DNA of 64,000 nt, from the NCBI GenBank assembly GCA_034401135.1, contig JAWZSP010000004.1, positions 2,604,001 to 2,668,000 on the forward strand. Reading direction: 5' to 3'. Source of the stretch: Volutella citrinella (lineage: Eukaryota; Ascomycota; Sordariomycetes; Hypocreales; Nectriaceae). A model generated the notes under the pieces. That model saw only the letters and a list, made by a program, of their open reading frames with translations, had not been told where the DNA came from and did not search any database. Positions 34,022 to 45,334 of this stretch are shown here, one piece after another (positions within the stretch are counted from its first letter, which is position 1; each line of letters begins with the position of its first letter). The position numbers and the translations under genes are program-made.

Positions 34022-36415
34022 GTCCACAGAGGAATCGAGGTGCTCTGCCTTTTGACTAATCTACAGAAACAAAGTTGTAGCCCTGGTTCCCCAGGCCCTG
34101 CGCGAGCACACAGAAATCTATCCGTTCATGGAATTGGACAATATCATTCCTTGAGTCGTCAAAGAAGCGTGGGGGAAAAAAGGAGTTGCGATAAGTGATG
34201 CGACCAAGTTGCGGTTGTAGCGGAAGGGGTGCAAGCGAAGGACACAAAAGCGACGACAAGGCCCCGAGCAGACACTGTCCGTACGAAGGAGGGGCGTGCC
34301 TATGCCGAGGATAGCGGCGGTGGAGTTTTGTATGGCTAGAGACGAGCAGATGATGGATACGAAGCACAGAGCCGAGACGCAGAATCCCAGCGGCGGCGAA
34401 GACACATATGAACAGAAGGAAAAACCCAGTCAAATAGAGGCGAGACTTGGACTTGTTGAAAGTCGGTTGTCACTGGCCCGACATCCGATTCGACCAACAG
34501 GAGCCGAATCGATGACCGGCCGGGGGGCCACCCAGGACCTTGCGCTAAGGTCGAGAAGTGTGGGCGGAGTGGCTAATCGGCACGAGGTGGAGTTTGGGGC
34601 GGACCGGAGAGTGCTAAACTCCGGCTGGGCTTACCAAGCACAATCGGATTGAATGACGACTGACTGGCGCCTTGGGACAGCGGGAGGAGCAGTTGGGTTT
34701 TGTTTGCTTTGCTGGAGCTATCCATCAGCTCCCACCATAGTTGCGACGGTCCGGAAGGGAGGAGTCACAACTGCAAGAGGCGTGCAATGTTGCGCCAGGA
34801 CTATGAACCTCGGGGTTGCAGCGTCTCATCTGTCTGGGGGCCAACGAGTCGACAGGAGAGAGACGGGGGTCCATAGGAAGAGATGATAATTAGCCTAGGG
34901 CAGCACCTAGTCGGGGTGACAGGGGCTGGAGACCGCTGTCACTCTCAGCTGCAGCATCATCATCACCATCGTCATCATCAGCAGGCGCAACCCAACAGAC
35001 ATTTACGAATGGATCCAATCCCACCCATATTCTGGCTCCAGTCCAGGCAGGTCCAGGCAGGAACCCCAGCAAGAAGTCCGCGTGTGGAAAGTGGTAGATG
35101 ATGATTAGATTGCTCAGCCATGGGTGATTGGGTGGTGCTGGTGACATGCGCCGACTTATTAGCATGGATCGATGTCGGCATGGCAAAGTGCCGACATGCC
35201 GACATGACTGGACTTGGGCCTAATTCGTCGCTTTCTCGCATGGAGTTCGGTTCGGGATTGGGATTCGGGTAAGATGCGAAAGCTTGGTTGGTCTGACAAA
35301 TGCCGACTCTCAACAGACTTGGAGCACTGCCGTTGTCAAACCACATAAAGCTGATTACTACGCCTCACCTAGTTGACTTGGTCGGAGAGCTACTTACGAG
35401 TGAGAAGGCTCCTTGGGTGACGACTCAGGGACGTCGCCAAGTAATAAGGGCGAGATGTGCGATGCCCATCACCACGACTGGTGGTAAGCGAATGCGAGGC
35501 GACCGACTTGCGAGAGTGTCCAGGCAGCCCTCCAGCCTTACCCGCACACACTCACAACGGGTTGGCTGACAGCCCTCGTGCGGGATCTGCGCCGCAAACA
35601 ATCCAAATCCCTGCAGCCCACGCCAGTAGCGTGCCTTGAATGCACGTAACGGGCCTCACTGGGCTCGTCGGCGGCATCGGAAAAGATTGAGTTTGCTGTT
35701 GCACCAGCTGACCGATTCGTTCGCCGTTGGGTAATAATAAGTTTGTTAGACCCTCTCTCTCAACTTACATCGACCGTCGGCGCCGTTTCGGCCGAGGGGT
35801 AACACGAAATTCCAAGCTGGGCGGTTATGGTCACGTGCTTTGGCAGAGCTGTTTCGTATAGTAACAAATCAGCATGGACCGGATTCTTCAGCAGGAGGAT
35901 GGCAGCTGTGAACGGGCTTCGGGCCAACTGAATGAGTAGAATCCCTTGGCCATCATTCCACCTCAACCGCTGCCTGATAATCATGATCGCCAAGACATGC
36001 CATCCGGCTTGTCGTATCTTGCTCCAGTTGAACATGCATGTCATCCCTTCCCATGGTCCGACGATGGAACCTCGGTGCCTGGCACTACGCAATGCATTCG
36101 TCACTACCATTTGGTGCCTTCTTCGTGTAGACGACGTATGCATACATCTCCTTGATCCTGGCAATGACATGGAGTTGGCCCCTCGATGCCCAAGGAGTGG
36201 AAACTGAAGTCACGTGCATTCATGGGAGGGGCCCCGCCATGACTGCCAAAGACAAGCTCCATAAAAAAGATATCGTTTTGTTGCTTGGGTAGCAGTTCGC
36301 CAGCCAACTTGCCAGTGCCAGGAACCTCACCTGCTGGGAACCACGATCGCCAATCGCTGCCCTACACTCGCCTACACTAGCCAGCACAGCCTCTATCCGC
36401 TCACAGCCCATCGGC
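34022..36415. promoter_or_regulatory. Divergent promoter region (ABC transporter / CSL4)
   Basis: The two start codons are 2.4 kb apart. No protein-coding gene was recognised between them. At 35172-35205 there is a small inverted repeat, ATGTCGGCA with TGCCGACAT eight bases away, followed at once by another GCCGACAT copy; this could be a regulatory element. No classic pleiotropic-drug-response element (TCCGCGGA) was found by eye. Confidence 0.45.
35172..35205. repeat. Inverted and direct GCCGACAT repeat
   Basis: Left arm ATGTCGGCA (35172-35180), 8-nt spacer, right arm TGCCGACAT (35189-35197), followed directly by GCCGACAT (35198-35205). The arrangement gives three half-sites of the same word upstream of the ABC transporter and CSL4. 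Confidence 0.8.
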
Positions 36416-37114
36416 ATGGCCATTGACAACGTACCCTCGGTTGCCCTCCCGGGCAGCATCCTGGGCCCTCGCTCCAAGTTTGCGCCCGGCGCCGGCACCC
36501 ATGTATACGAAGGCAACGTCGTGTCCTCCCTCATGGGCCACGTAACCGTCCTCCAGCCGACCAAGGCCCCCGGGCCCGCGAAGCGCCTGAACAAGATCAC
36601 CGCCCCTACCACCGAGGAGCAGGCCATCGTCTCCGTGACCCGCCACGGCCGCAAGCGCGAGATCCTCCCCGACGTCGACAACGTGGTGCTCGCGCGCGTC
36701 GTGCGGCTCATGCCTCGCCAGGCCATCGTCGTCATCCAGCAGGTTGGCGAGACGGTCCTCCAGACCGAGTGGCAGGGCGTGATCCGTGTGCAGGACGTGA
36801 GGGCCACCGAGAAGGACAAGGTCAAGATCTACGAGTCCTTTAGGCCTGGCGATATTGTGCGGGCTCAAGTGGTAAGACACACATAAAAAAAAACGAACTG
36901 CTATCCCAATCAGCCGCTAATTTCCATGTCTTCCCTGTTTCAGATCTCACTCGGCGACCAAGCCAACTATTACCTGTCGACGGCGTCAAACGAGCTGGGT
37001 GTAATCATGGCGACGAGCGAGGCCGGCCACGACATGGTGCCCATCAGCTGGAAAGAGTACAGGGACCCCGAAACTGGAGCCTGCGAGCCGCGCAAAGTGG
37101 CCAAGCCGAACTGA
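36416..37114 (+). CDS. CSL4: Exosome complex subunit Csl4
   Basis: Two exons: 36416-36871 and 36944-37114; 208 residues. The intron has donor GTAAGA and acceptor TTCAG and joins IVRAQV to [14 protein letters not shown]. Csl4 is one of the three S1/KH cap proteins on the RNA exosome ring, which degrades and processes RNA 3' to 5' in nucleus and cytoplasm. The N-terminal domain shows [30 protein letters not shown]. The S1 domain follows, with IVLVRV-like strands read here as [17 protein letters not shown], and then [34 protein letters not shown]. The C-terminal [24 protein letters not shown] is diagnostic of eukaryotic Csl4. Length fits the family. The intron is at a site before ISLGD. Confidence 0.94.
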
Positions 37115-38395
37115 GGCTCGATGTTGCCATAATTGCGCCTGGGTGCTGCACGATGCAATCAAATGCCTGAGACAAGGCAGCATAAAACAGCATTCCTGGT
37201 GAAATTGCGACGTCTCCTAAGGAGCAGCCAAGTGCTGGCACCTCTTACAGCATGTCTGGAGCTGCTGCCACGCACAATGTCTCAGCTGTCAGACTCAGCG
37301 CCCCATCGCTACGTAGACAACGTGCGTCAGGCATTGCACAACCACAGCGTCAAAGTCAGAGGGGTCTTCCCTTGCCCAGAGCTGCCATCGGCGCAACCCC
37401 AACTCCACTGATATCAGGAGCCCATCGCCGATGCCAGGGCGATTGATGGGGCATTCCTGGATGTTCACTAAAGTAACTGATTGACAAGGGGGCTACGTTT
37501 TACGCATAAGTTACTGTTGTGGATGAGGCTTGACTCATTTATACTATCAGTACTCGGTACAGACTATAGAATAAAGAAATGAGCACCTAGACTTGCACAC
37601 CTTCAAGAGAAATCAACAGCTCAACCCATTTCTGCTGCGTGCCTGTTACAGCCTAGATGGCTTTTTTTTGGCCTGCAGTTGTTTCAAACAGATCGAGTTG
37701 TCAGTGGAGCAGACAAATGATAAATATGCGTAATTGGCTGTGGTGTGGATCCCGCAGGATGATTCGGAGGCTAATTAATATAATTATTAGGAGCTGCCAA
37801 CGGCAAGGCGCAGCTCTGACGACGGGAGGCTCAGGACAAAAATAGCAGCTGACGAGCACTAAACAGCCCCCAATCCCCAGGACCCTCCAGCTGTGTTGCA
37901 CATGTTGGGTGACATTTCGGGCTGCCATGACCCATCAGCCCCTAAGGATCGCGTGCCCACGCTCTGAATCCCTGTGAACTGTCACTCCCCCAGCGTGCGC
38001 CACGCCCATGGCCCAATGGGCGGCAGGCGCCGGGGTGCTGTTTTAGCCTTTCACAAGCCACCCGCCCACCTCCCTCGGGAGCGCACCCGACTTTATTCAG
38101 CGCGCTTCGGGACCTGACCCAACTCAGGCACATTAATTACCTTGGTACTAAGACGAGACGACATATTAGGCCGGGCCGGCGCTGCGAGTCTGCGACATCC
38201 TCCCTTGCAACACTCGAATACTCTGTCGCCCGCACCGCTCTCACCAACCAAGACGCTTCGCACCTCCAACCGCCCCTATAATACACCTGGACGCAGGATC
38301 GACCGCAAACGAGAGAGGCCCTACACCGCAGATCACGACAGGCGACCGGTTCGACCCCTCGCACCAGAACCCTGGCGCTGAGTTCGCCCACCGAA
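37115..38395. other. CSL4 3' flank and promoter of the Sec2-domain gene
   Basis: Between two plus-strand genes. The left 700 bp is comparatively A/T-rich with a TAATTAATATAATTATTAGG stretch at 37771-37790; the right 250 bp is the probable C-rich leader of the Sec2-domain gene. No additional coding frame or RNA gene was recognised. Confidence 0.45.
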
Positions 38396-38655
38396 ATGTC
38401 AGCGACAGCCGTCTTGGCCATGGCTGCGCCGGCTCTCCCTGCTGAATCCGCAGCCTGCTGTCCAGGCTGTGGCTTCAACCTGACGCCTCTCGACCGCACA
38501 CAGACGGAGCTGCTCGAAGCCCAGGCCCGCATCGCCCAACTCGAGAACCAGGTCCGCCTGCTCAACCAAAAGGCCGCCGCTGCCGTCGACCGATGGGCCG
38601 GCCTCGAAGACGAACTCACCAAGCTGCGAGCCCAGAACAAGTCCTCGGAGCAGCA

Positions 38656-38690
<35 letters not shown>

Positions 38691-39340
38691 CGCCTCATTC
38701 CCAAGGCCAGCCGCCACAGCAGAACATCTCGCAACCCACCACGCCGACGGCCGCCCGCCTCTCCTTCCTGCAGTCCAGCACGAACCGGCTATCCGCACTG
38801 CTATCACCACGCAAGTCGGCGACGGAGCTGCGCGGTCCCGAGTCCAGCTCGTCGTCGCCCGCGGCCCACGCCACCGCCCGCAACGGCAGCGTCCCCAGCC
38901 GCGTCAACGCCGGCAGCCCCGCGCCCACCAACGAGGACCTGCTCGAGGCGCTGAGCCGCGAGCAGAGCCTGCGCAAGGAGGCCGAGAGCCGCCTGACCAA
39001 CACGAGCCGCGAGGTCGAGGAGCTCAGCGCCGCGCTGTTTGAGCAGGCCAACGAGATGGTGGCCGAGGAGCGCCGGGCCAGGGCCCGCCTCGAGGAGCGC
39101 GTCGGCGAGCTGGAGCGGAGAGACGCCGAGAAGCGGAGGAGGCTTGAGAAGCTGGAGGGAGCCATGGGCCGCATCGAGAGGGTGCGGAACCTGCTCGCTG
39201 AGAGCACCGAGACGACAACACCGCGGCCGCCGCCGCCGCCCCCGTTGTCGCCGCCGCCAGCCACAGGCGGTCGCAAGGACGACGGTGACGAGGAGAGCAC
39301 TCCGATTGCACAGCAGTCTGCTCCGAAGCCTGGCGTCTGA
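38396..39340 (+). CDS. Sec2-domain Rab guanine-nucleotide exchange factor
   Basis: Uninterrupted frame of 314 residues. The N terminus carries a CCPGCGF cysteine motif (about residues 21-27) that could bind metal, then a coiled coil (LLEAQARIAQLENQVRLLNQK), then a Gln-rich tract, then a Ser/Pro/Ala-rich linker. The second coiled coil, at about residues 180-270 (EDLLEALSREQSLRKEAE, SREVEELSAALFEQANEMVAEERRARARLEERV), contains the ELSAALFEQANEMVAEER signature of Sec2 N-terminal domains. Yeast Sec2 activates the Rab Sec4 on secretory vesicles. Fungal Sec2 proteins are often longer, so this is either a compact version or a paralogue; the C terminus is Pro-rich (RPPPPPPLSPPP) and ends soon after the coil. 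The Rab target is inferred. Confidence 0.82.
38660..38689 (+). repeat. CAG trinucleotide repeat encoding polyglutamine
   Basis: Nine perfect CAG codons and one CAA, within the Sec2-domain gene, encode ten consecutive Gln between the two coiled coils. Two further CAG codons and a GAG come just before it. Coding CAG runs of this kind often vary in length between strains. Confidence 0.95.
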
Positions 39341-40005
39341 GCTACCAGCTAATGCCGGCCCTATACGAAGAGGAATATGCCGTCTCTTCCCATCAATTGT
39401 AATCATATTCATTGGGTTTGTCCATTTTTGTCCTTTTATCCCTTTCTCTGCGGCGCGGCTGGTACAGGATTCGAGTTATTATGGGACATGGTGGTTTTAT
39501 GTGACAATGGCTGGAACTGGGTATGAATTGTAGAACAGGCTGCTATTGTGGACTGGAAATTCTCGGGGGGGGGCGTTGTTGATTAAAGATATAGCGAAGC
39601 CACATGATCATTCTTCGCTGCCAAGGAGTCAGGAGTCGGCTATCTCATGTGTGGTTTTGTGTCCGCAACCAGTCGAAATGATACAGCTTGTGCGGCGGGT
39701 TTCGCTTCATTTGCATGCGTGTAGCACAGATGTTCTAGCAGTACCAAGATATCCCCGTCTCTCTAGCGCAATGTCAAATAGACGATGCCTCATTCGCTCT
39801 CGCCAATCCCCTGGTTATGGGTTTTGGTCAAACTCGAACTCGAACAATAATAGACTGTACCGCCTGCTCGGATAGAATTTGGCACAAGTAACGCGAATAA
39901 CCCATCGCGACTCCAACTCCAACGCCCTGAGTCTGCCACAAGACTCGTTGAAATATCGTGGCTTTTATATATGTCACCTCCGGTTTTGGTCTGCAAGTTT
40001 ACCGT
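39341..40005. other. Convergent 3' intergenic region
   Basis: The facing 3' ends of the Sec2-domain gene and PUS4. A run of nine G lies at 39565-39573. I see no further gene. Confidence 0.45.
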
Positions 40006-41637
40006 CTAGTCCTCAATGCCATTCCATGACTTCTCGTCATCAGACCTGCCGGATTGGCCCGGCTCAAGGGTCGCAGCTTTACGTGGCGGGGAGCCTGCGC
40101 CACCAGGAGACTCTGATCGCGGACGCTTCTCGCCTTGTGGCTGCCGCGCGGGGCTCTGATCCGGACTCCTGCTCTGCTTCTTCTGGCTCTTGGGCGAGCC
40201 GTTCTCCTTCTTCTTCTGGGGTCTCCCGCCAGGGGGCGTTTGGGGAGGTGCTGAGGGCGACGTCTGCGAGCTGGGCCGTTCACGCTCAGGCTCGCCATTC
40301 CACCGCGCGAGCATGTCAGCGATCTTCGGGCCCCAGACATCTTCGCCCTTGGCGAGATCGTCAAACTCGAGCGTGTTGATGCCGCCAACGGTGAAGTCGC
40401 TCTGACGCGAGCGGCAGAGCTCAGCCATCAGTGCCGCAGAGTCGAGCTTGGCACCCAGATCGTGACAGAAGCTCCGCACGTAGAAACCCGATGTCACGGT
40501 CAGGCGCACCTTGACCGCCGGCGGGCCCTGGTCGCTCCACGGCGGAGGAGTGCTGGTGTCGGGGCTGTCCGGTATCAAGTTGGCACCACGGCTGGTGTAC
40601 ATGGGTTGCGGCAGCTGGCCAAGGGCGCCGGACATCATAGGGGCCTCCTTGGAGTGTCGAGAGCGCTTCGCTGGCGCATCCTTAATGAGCTCATCCTGTC
40701 GCTGCTCGAACTTGCGCTTGAAGGACTCGTGCGCTGCTATCGCTTCATCATCCTCGTCCTTTTCCTCCTGGCTGAGCTGTTGACCTTTGTTCGTCTCCTG
40801 CTGCTTCTTCACCCTCCAGACCTGCTCGGCCAGGTTGCGCTCTGCGGCCTCAGCCTCCTCGGTGGGCCACCGGAAGTCGTGCTTTCCAGGCTCATACCAC
40901 TCCACCAGCTCAATCTCCTTGACGTCGACCTGCCGGCCCTCGATTTCGCGGGGTATGGGCTTGCCCTCCCGCGCGTACTCGTAGAGGGGCTTGCCGTTCA
41001 TCTTGAGGGCGGAGTAGAGGGGCGGGATTTGGGTCTGAGGGCCCTTCATTTTCGCAAGCTCCTCCTCGACCTTCTCCCGAGTGATGTGGTCATATGGTCG
41101 CTTGGTCAGGATGCGGCCCACGCGGTCGTAGGTGTCGCTGCTCGCGCCGAAGAGCACAATCGTCTCGTACGTCTTAGTGCACTCGAGGAATTGTGACAGA
41201 GACTTGGTCGCGGACCCAATGGCAAGAATGAGAACACCCGTGGCGAGAGGATCCAGAGTACCGCCATGGCCAATCTTGACCTGATTGGCCCTCTTGAGTG
41301 CCTTGCGTCGGTTGAACTGTTTGCCTGACTCGTTGGCTCGCTTGGCGATTTCGGCATCGATCAAAGGCTTGAAGAACTTGGACGGGTTGAAGGCCTTTTG
41401 GCACTCGCGCACAACGTTTGCTGAGCTCTGGCCGCAAGGCTTGTTGATGGCTACGCAGAGCAGCTACTGGTCAGCACTCGTTCGAGCTTGCGAATGCCAC
41501 CATCCATTGCTCACTGCTGGGCAGCGGCAGGTCGCGATTGACATCGTTTGGGGAAGCCAGGAGTTACGTTACGTACCAAAGACGCCCTCACGGACACCGT
41601 CCATGGCCATCTTGAGCACCTTTCCGGGATATCGCAT
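40006..41637 (-). CDS. PUS4: tRNA pseudouridine-55 synthase (TruB/Pus4)
   Basis: Two exons: 41637-41577 and 41450-40006; 501 residues. The 126-bp intron (donor GTACGT, acceptor GTAG) joins REGVF to AINKPCGQSSANVV, restoring the conserved INKPxGxSS opening of TruB enzymes. Pus4 converts uridine 55 in the T loop of tRNAs, in nucleus and mitochondria in yeast. The catalytic motif GHGGTLDPLATGVLILAIG is at about residues 81-99, with the nucleophile Asp at about 87. Further blocks are KTYETIVLFGASSDTYD, GPQTQIPPLYSALKMNGKPLYEYAR, and the C-terminal VTSGFYVRSFCHDLGAKLDSAALMAEL. A Lys/Glu-rich insert of about 100 residues splits the catalytic domain, and a Ser/Pro/Arg-rich tail of about 90 residues, likely nuclear and disordered, ends the protein. 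Yeast Pus4 is 403 residues, so this one is longer. Confidence 0.94.
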
Positions 41638-42313
41638 ACGAGCTTCCCCGTTGTTGTCGTGAAGGTGGAGGAGAGAGGGAAAAGATAATTGCTACCTAGT
41701 GATTTGAGTGGAGTGGACGGGACGGGAACTTTACAAAATTTGGGGGCGCTCCGTTCTGACTTTTTTTCCAGGGAGGCACCGTGCTCTAGGCCGAACAATT
41801 ATAGCGGGAGGCGGATCATACAGTGGCATCTGATCGCCTGCCGGCCCCGCCAAACTGGATCCCCTCCAGCACGCGACGGGGCCGCCATTGGCCGGAGCAA
41901 GGCGCGTGGAGCACCTAAGCTGAGCTTGGGGCAGTACCCAGAATGGCTGTCGCTTCCATTGTCACTTCTATTGCAACCTGTAAGGCCTTGGAACGGACGC
42001 GATAAGGGACCCGAGTGCCGCCATCCCACTGTGCTGACGCGGGTTGCTGTGGCCGCGTTAAGTGCCTGCGAACCTACCCACTGAGCGCGTGCATCTGCCA
42101 GATCGTGAAGCTGGCTCAACCCTCACGCCGCTTCTCATCTCAAACACCAACATTTCTACACTCTACACAGCAAAGGCTTTCCGCCCCGCGGCCCGTGTTG
42201 AATCGAAATCGCGCTCTGCTTCCTGTCGCATCCCACAACTCGGACAATCGCATGCACCGCTCCTTGATTGTGACCCAGTCGCCCATGCTCCCCGCCCTGC
42301 CTCAGCCGTCACC
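41638..42313. promoter_or_regulatory. Divergent promoter region (PUS4 / RFTS-domain gene)
   Basis: Start codons are 676 bp apart. An open frame runs upstream of the RFTS gene ATG from 42062, but its translation is not conserved-looking, so I treat it as leader. No RNA gene was recognised. Confidence 0.45.
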
Positions 42314-44780
42314 ATGGCTAGACGCCACCGTCGAGCATCGACCTCGAGTGTCGAGACAATAGATGACGACCAAATATTCTTTCGCCAAGAGACCTCGGTC
42401 GTCAAGTCCGTCCCCAAGCTCAGCGATATCAACGCTTGGCCTATTTTCGAGCTGCGCGATGCCGTCGTTCTCAACATGGACGGCAAGACAATGGCGAATG
42501 CCCTTCATGTGGGCGTTACGGGTCCCTTCATCGTCCGCGGACACCTGATGATCGACGACCCTTCGCAGAAGCATCACCGTATGTTGCCATGGCAGTTGCC
42601 CATTCTTTCCCGTCATCGCTGACAACTTGACTAGTCATCATGAGGGTCCGGACATCTATGCCGATCGAGGTTCGACAGACGACAACATACTCCATCGGCG
42701 AGGCTTCAGATGGCCAACCATTGATATGGGTTTCGGGAAAGGGCGGATGGTATGAGCTGACGCCTTCGCCCAAGTACCTTCCAATCCACACAAAGATGTG
42801 CGAGGGTGCCAAGTTATACTACCACATCATGGATATATACAAGACGAGAAGGCCCCCCAGGAAGGCCAGAAGGTCCATGCCTGGCTACCTCGACGAGCTG
42901 GCGCCAATTTTCCACCAGGTTCGTCCATCGAAAGAAGATGTGTCGTGCCACTTCCGCAGCACTCTAACCCTTCGTCGTAGTATTCAGCCAAGGTTGGTGA
43001 CGGTTCGACTCTGGAAGAAGTCATTGCACGTTGTGTGGAACACGCGCCGTTCTTGATTACGCAGTTCGCCCAGGAAGACACCACGGAATTTGATTGGAGT
43101 CACACCACCTTTTACAAATGGCTAACAGCCGAGCATCCTGTAAGACCATCTTTGTCCCGTGCGATACAATTAACCCATTGACACGCCACAGGTCCTGCTG
43201 GTAAAGGAGCCCGGTGCCAACCCCATCCCAGTCGAGCGGCGGCTTTCTGTTGATTCTGCGCCGCCCAATGCTCAGTCCTTACCCACCAGAACTCGTACTG
43301 GCTCGTCCATCCCTGCGGCCAACCGTACACATCTCCAACCAGGCACGGGAAGATCCCAAAGCGCGCCTCAGCGGGCCTCACGATCTCGGTCAGCTTCTCA
43401 CCTCGATAACACGGATAAGGATGTGAAATCCGAGACAAGCACTCTGGCTGATGCTCCCATCGATAACTCCGCCCCAAGCAGCGCAGCGGTTCAGCAGGCC
43501 GCCCCCGGTTCACCCGTTCTTCCTTCCGTCGGTGACGATGAACCCCCATTTGCAACTGTCCTGGCTGCATTCGAGCATGTCTATGATTTGCTGGCACATG
43601 TCAAACACGGGATGACAGTGACGGCGACAATGAGCAAGCTTTACTTTGCCTACAAGTTTCCCAACTACAGGAATGGAACTGGCTCCTACAAGGTCCCTGT
43701 CAGTGAGGTTCTACAATACAACGCGGAGCAACTCCTCCAGCACATCGACCATTCCCAATACGGGGGGTTTCCCATCTTCGCCTGGCTTCAGGAGCAGGCC
43801 AAGCTGCCATTCGCCCCCGTGGCGATTGACCGGTCCGACTTCCCTTATCGACTCGTCCCACGGGGCAGAATTACACGGGTGTCGAAAAAGGTCAATCCTC
43901 CGTCTCCAGGGCCCGTAACCGACGACGACGTATCAAGCATCAACACTCAGTCGTCTTCCATCCGGGCCGGAAAAGGCCTGCGTTTACCAGGACCCTTGGG
44001 GGGCAAGAGATCAGGCCTCCGCCTAGTGACTTCATCAAAAAAGAGACCCCACTCGGATCTAGAGACAGGCTCGGGGAGCGAAGAGCCTGAGCCCAAAAAG
44101 TCGCACTATTTCACCGAGGAGGATGAGCCAATGGACATTGCGGAGGATGAGGGCTCGGACGAAGACCATGACGCAGACCAAACAGAGCCTATCAAGATCG
44201 TCCTCCACGCTGACAAGATCCCCTCGACAGTACCACGTGGTCCTCATGATACTTGGACCTGTGATGAAGAGGAATGTGACTATGTCGTCCGCGGCGGCGA
44301 TGCTGAACAGTGCCAGGAGCGTATTCGCCAGCATTTCCAAACCCACGAGGCGCAAAACCAACGCCTCAACCTCGCCATGACCGAGAGTCGCGGCCACATG
44401 CCCATCAAGTACGCATACTTTCCCCCTTTTTTAATTCTCGTTCAAATGTCTACAACAACTTCTCAACGACCCTCTCCCCCTCAGACCGCACACTCGGGAG
44501 AAGTCTCCCTTGTTTCGTCAGCCCCCGAACGCCAAAGCAGCCAGCATCAAGCCTTGGCACCGGATCCCAGTGGATCCTCGCACACAAGCTTCCACCACCA
44601 TGTCAACCAGTTCCGCCGACGCCCGCGTCCTGTCTCGGATAGAATCGGCAAACTAACGTCTTGAATAGTCACCTAATCGAGAAGTTGAAAAAGATGGGGG
44701 AGAAGTCGCAGGCCGGTGGTCAGCAGCTCGCGTTGGAGAATGAACTACTCCCATCTATCAAACGGAAACTATACGTTTGA
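42314..44780 (+). CDS. RFTS (DNMT1-RFD) domain protein, candidate Raf2/DIM-7 homologue
   Basis: Preferred exons: 42314-42578, 42635-42918, 42981-43139, 43192-44408, 44485-44601 and 44669-44780; 717 residues. If 44409-44668 is one intron, the protein has 678. Residues 40-170 look like a replication-foci-targeting domain: WPIFELRDAVVLNMDG, FIVRGHLMI, PLIWVSGKGGWYELTPS and KLYYHIMDIY. Then come a helical block (EEVIARCVEHAPFLITQFA), a Ser-rich linker, a second folded region (FATVLAAFEHVYDLLAHV to YGGFPIFAWL), and at about residues 593-622 a zinc-finger-like motif with CDEEEC and HFQTH. In fission yeast, Raf2 combines an RFTS domain with a zinc finger and joins Cul4 and the Clr4 H3K9 methylase; Neurospora DIM-7 is its functional counterpart. 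Assignment to that family is inference. There is no methyltransferase domain. Confidence 0.75.
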
Positions 44781-45334
44781 TGATTTGGCGGGTAGTGTTA
44801 CGTCCGCCCCGAATGGTTGCTCTGCAGTTGAGATTTCCATGATACCCTGCACTCATGTCCGGCGTTAGTCTAGAAGAGTCCTTATGACATCGGAAGGGGA
44901 TATGGCTCTGGCAAATGGCGTTTGGTTTTGGCCTGCTCTTAAGTGCATTTTAGGGCGCTGAATTCACGTTAATGATGCCCGATATGTCACAAGCAATTTC
45001 TCATCCATGTCGTCTCCGCCTGCATGATCCGCTTGTAGATGTGTTCCAACCTAATAGCTCCGTCGTAGTGAAATGTGCCTTGTGTGAATCAGTATTCAGC
45101 AGTGCCGCGGATCAGAGATGATGCACAAAACCAATGATTTTATTCTGCAAAGCTATGGATTCACTCTGAATCTTCTCATAAGACCGTACCGAAGCCCTTA
45201 TCCCGTAGTATAACAACAATAATAATATAAGAACAAGGAGCCCGCGAAGCCCTTTGAACTAGTATTTTGACCACCCTAACCCCCAGAATGATTGCCTGTG
45301 TGGACCGCCATCAGAGAATCTCGGAAGACGTTTC
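44781..45334. other. Convergent 3' intergenic region
   Basis: Between the facing 3' ends of the RFTS-domain gene and the cap-binding gene. Fairly A/T-rich (for example AACAACAATAATAATATAAG at 45210-45229), suiting polyadenylation signals. No gene recognised. Confidence 0.5.
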
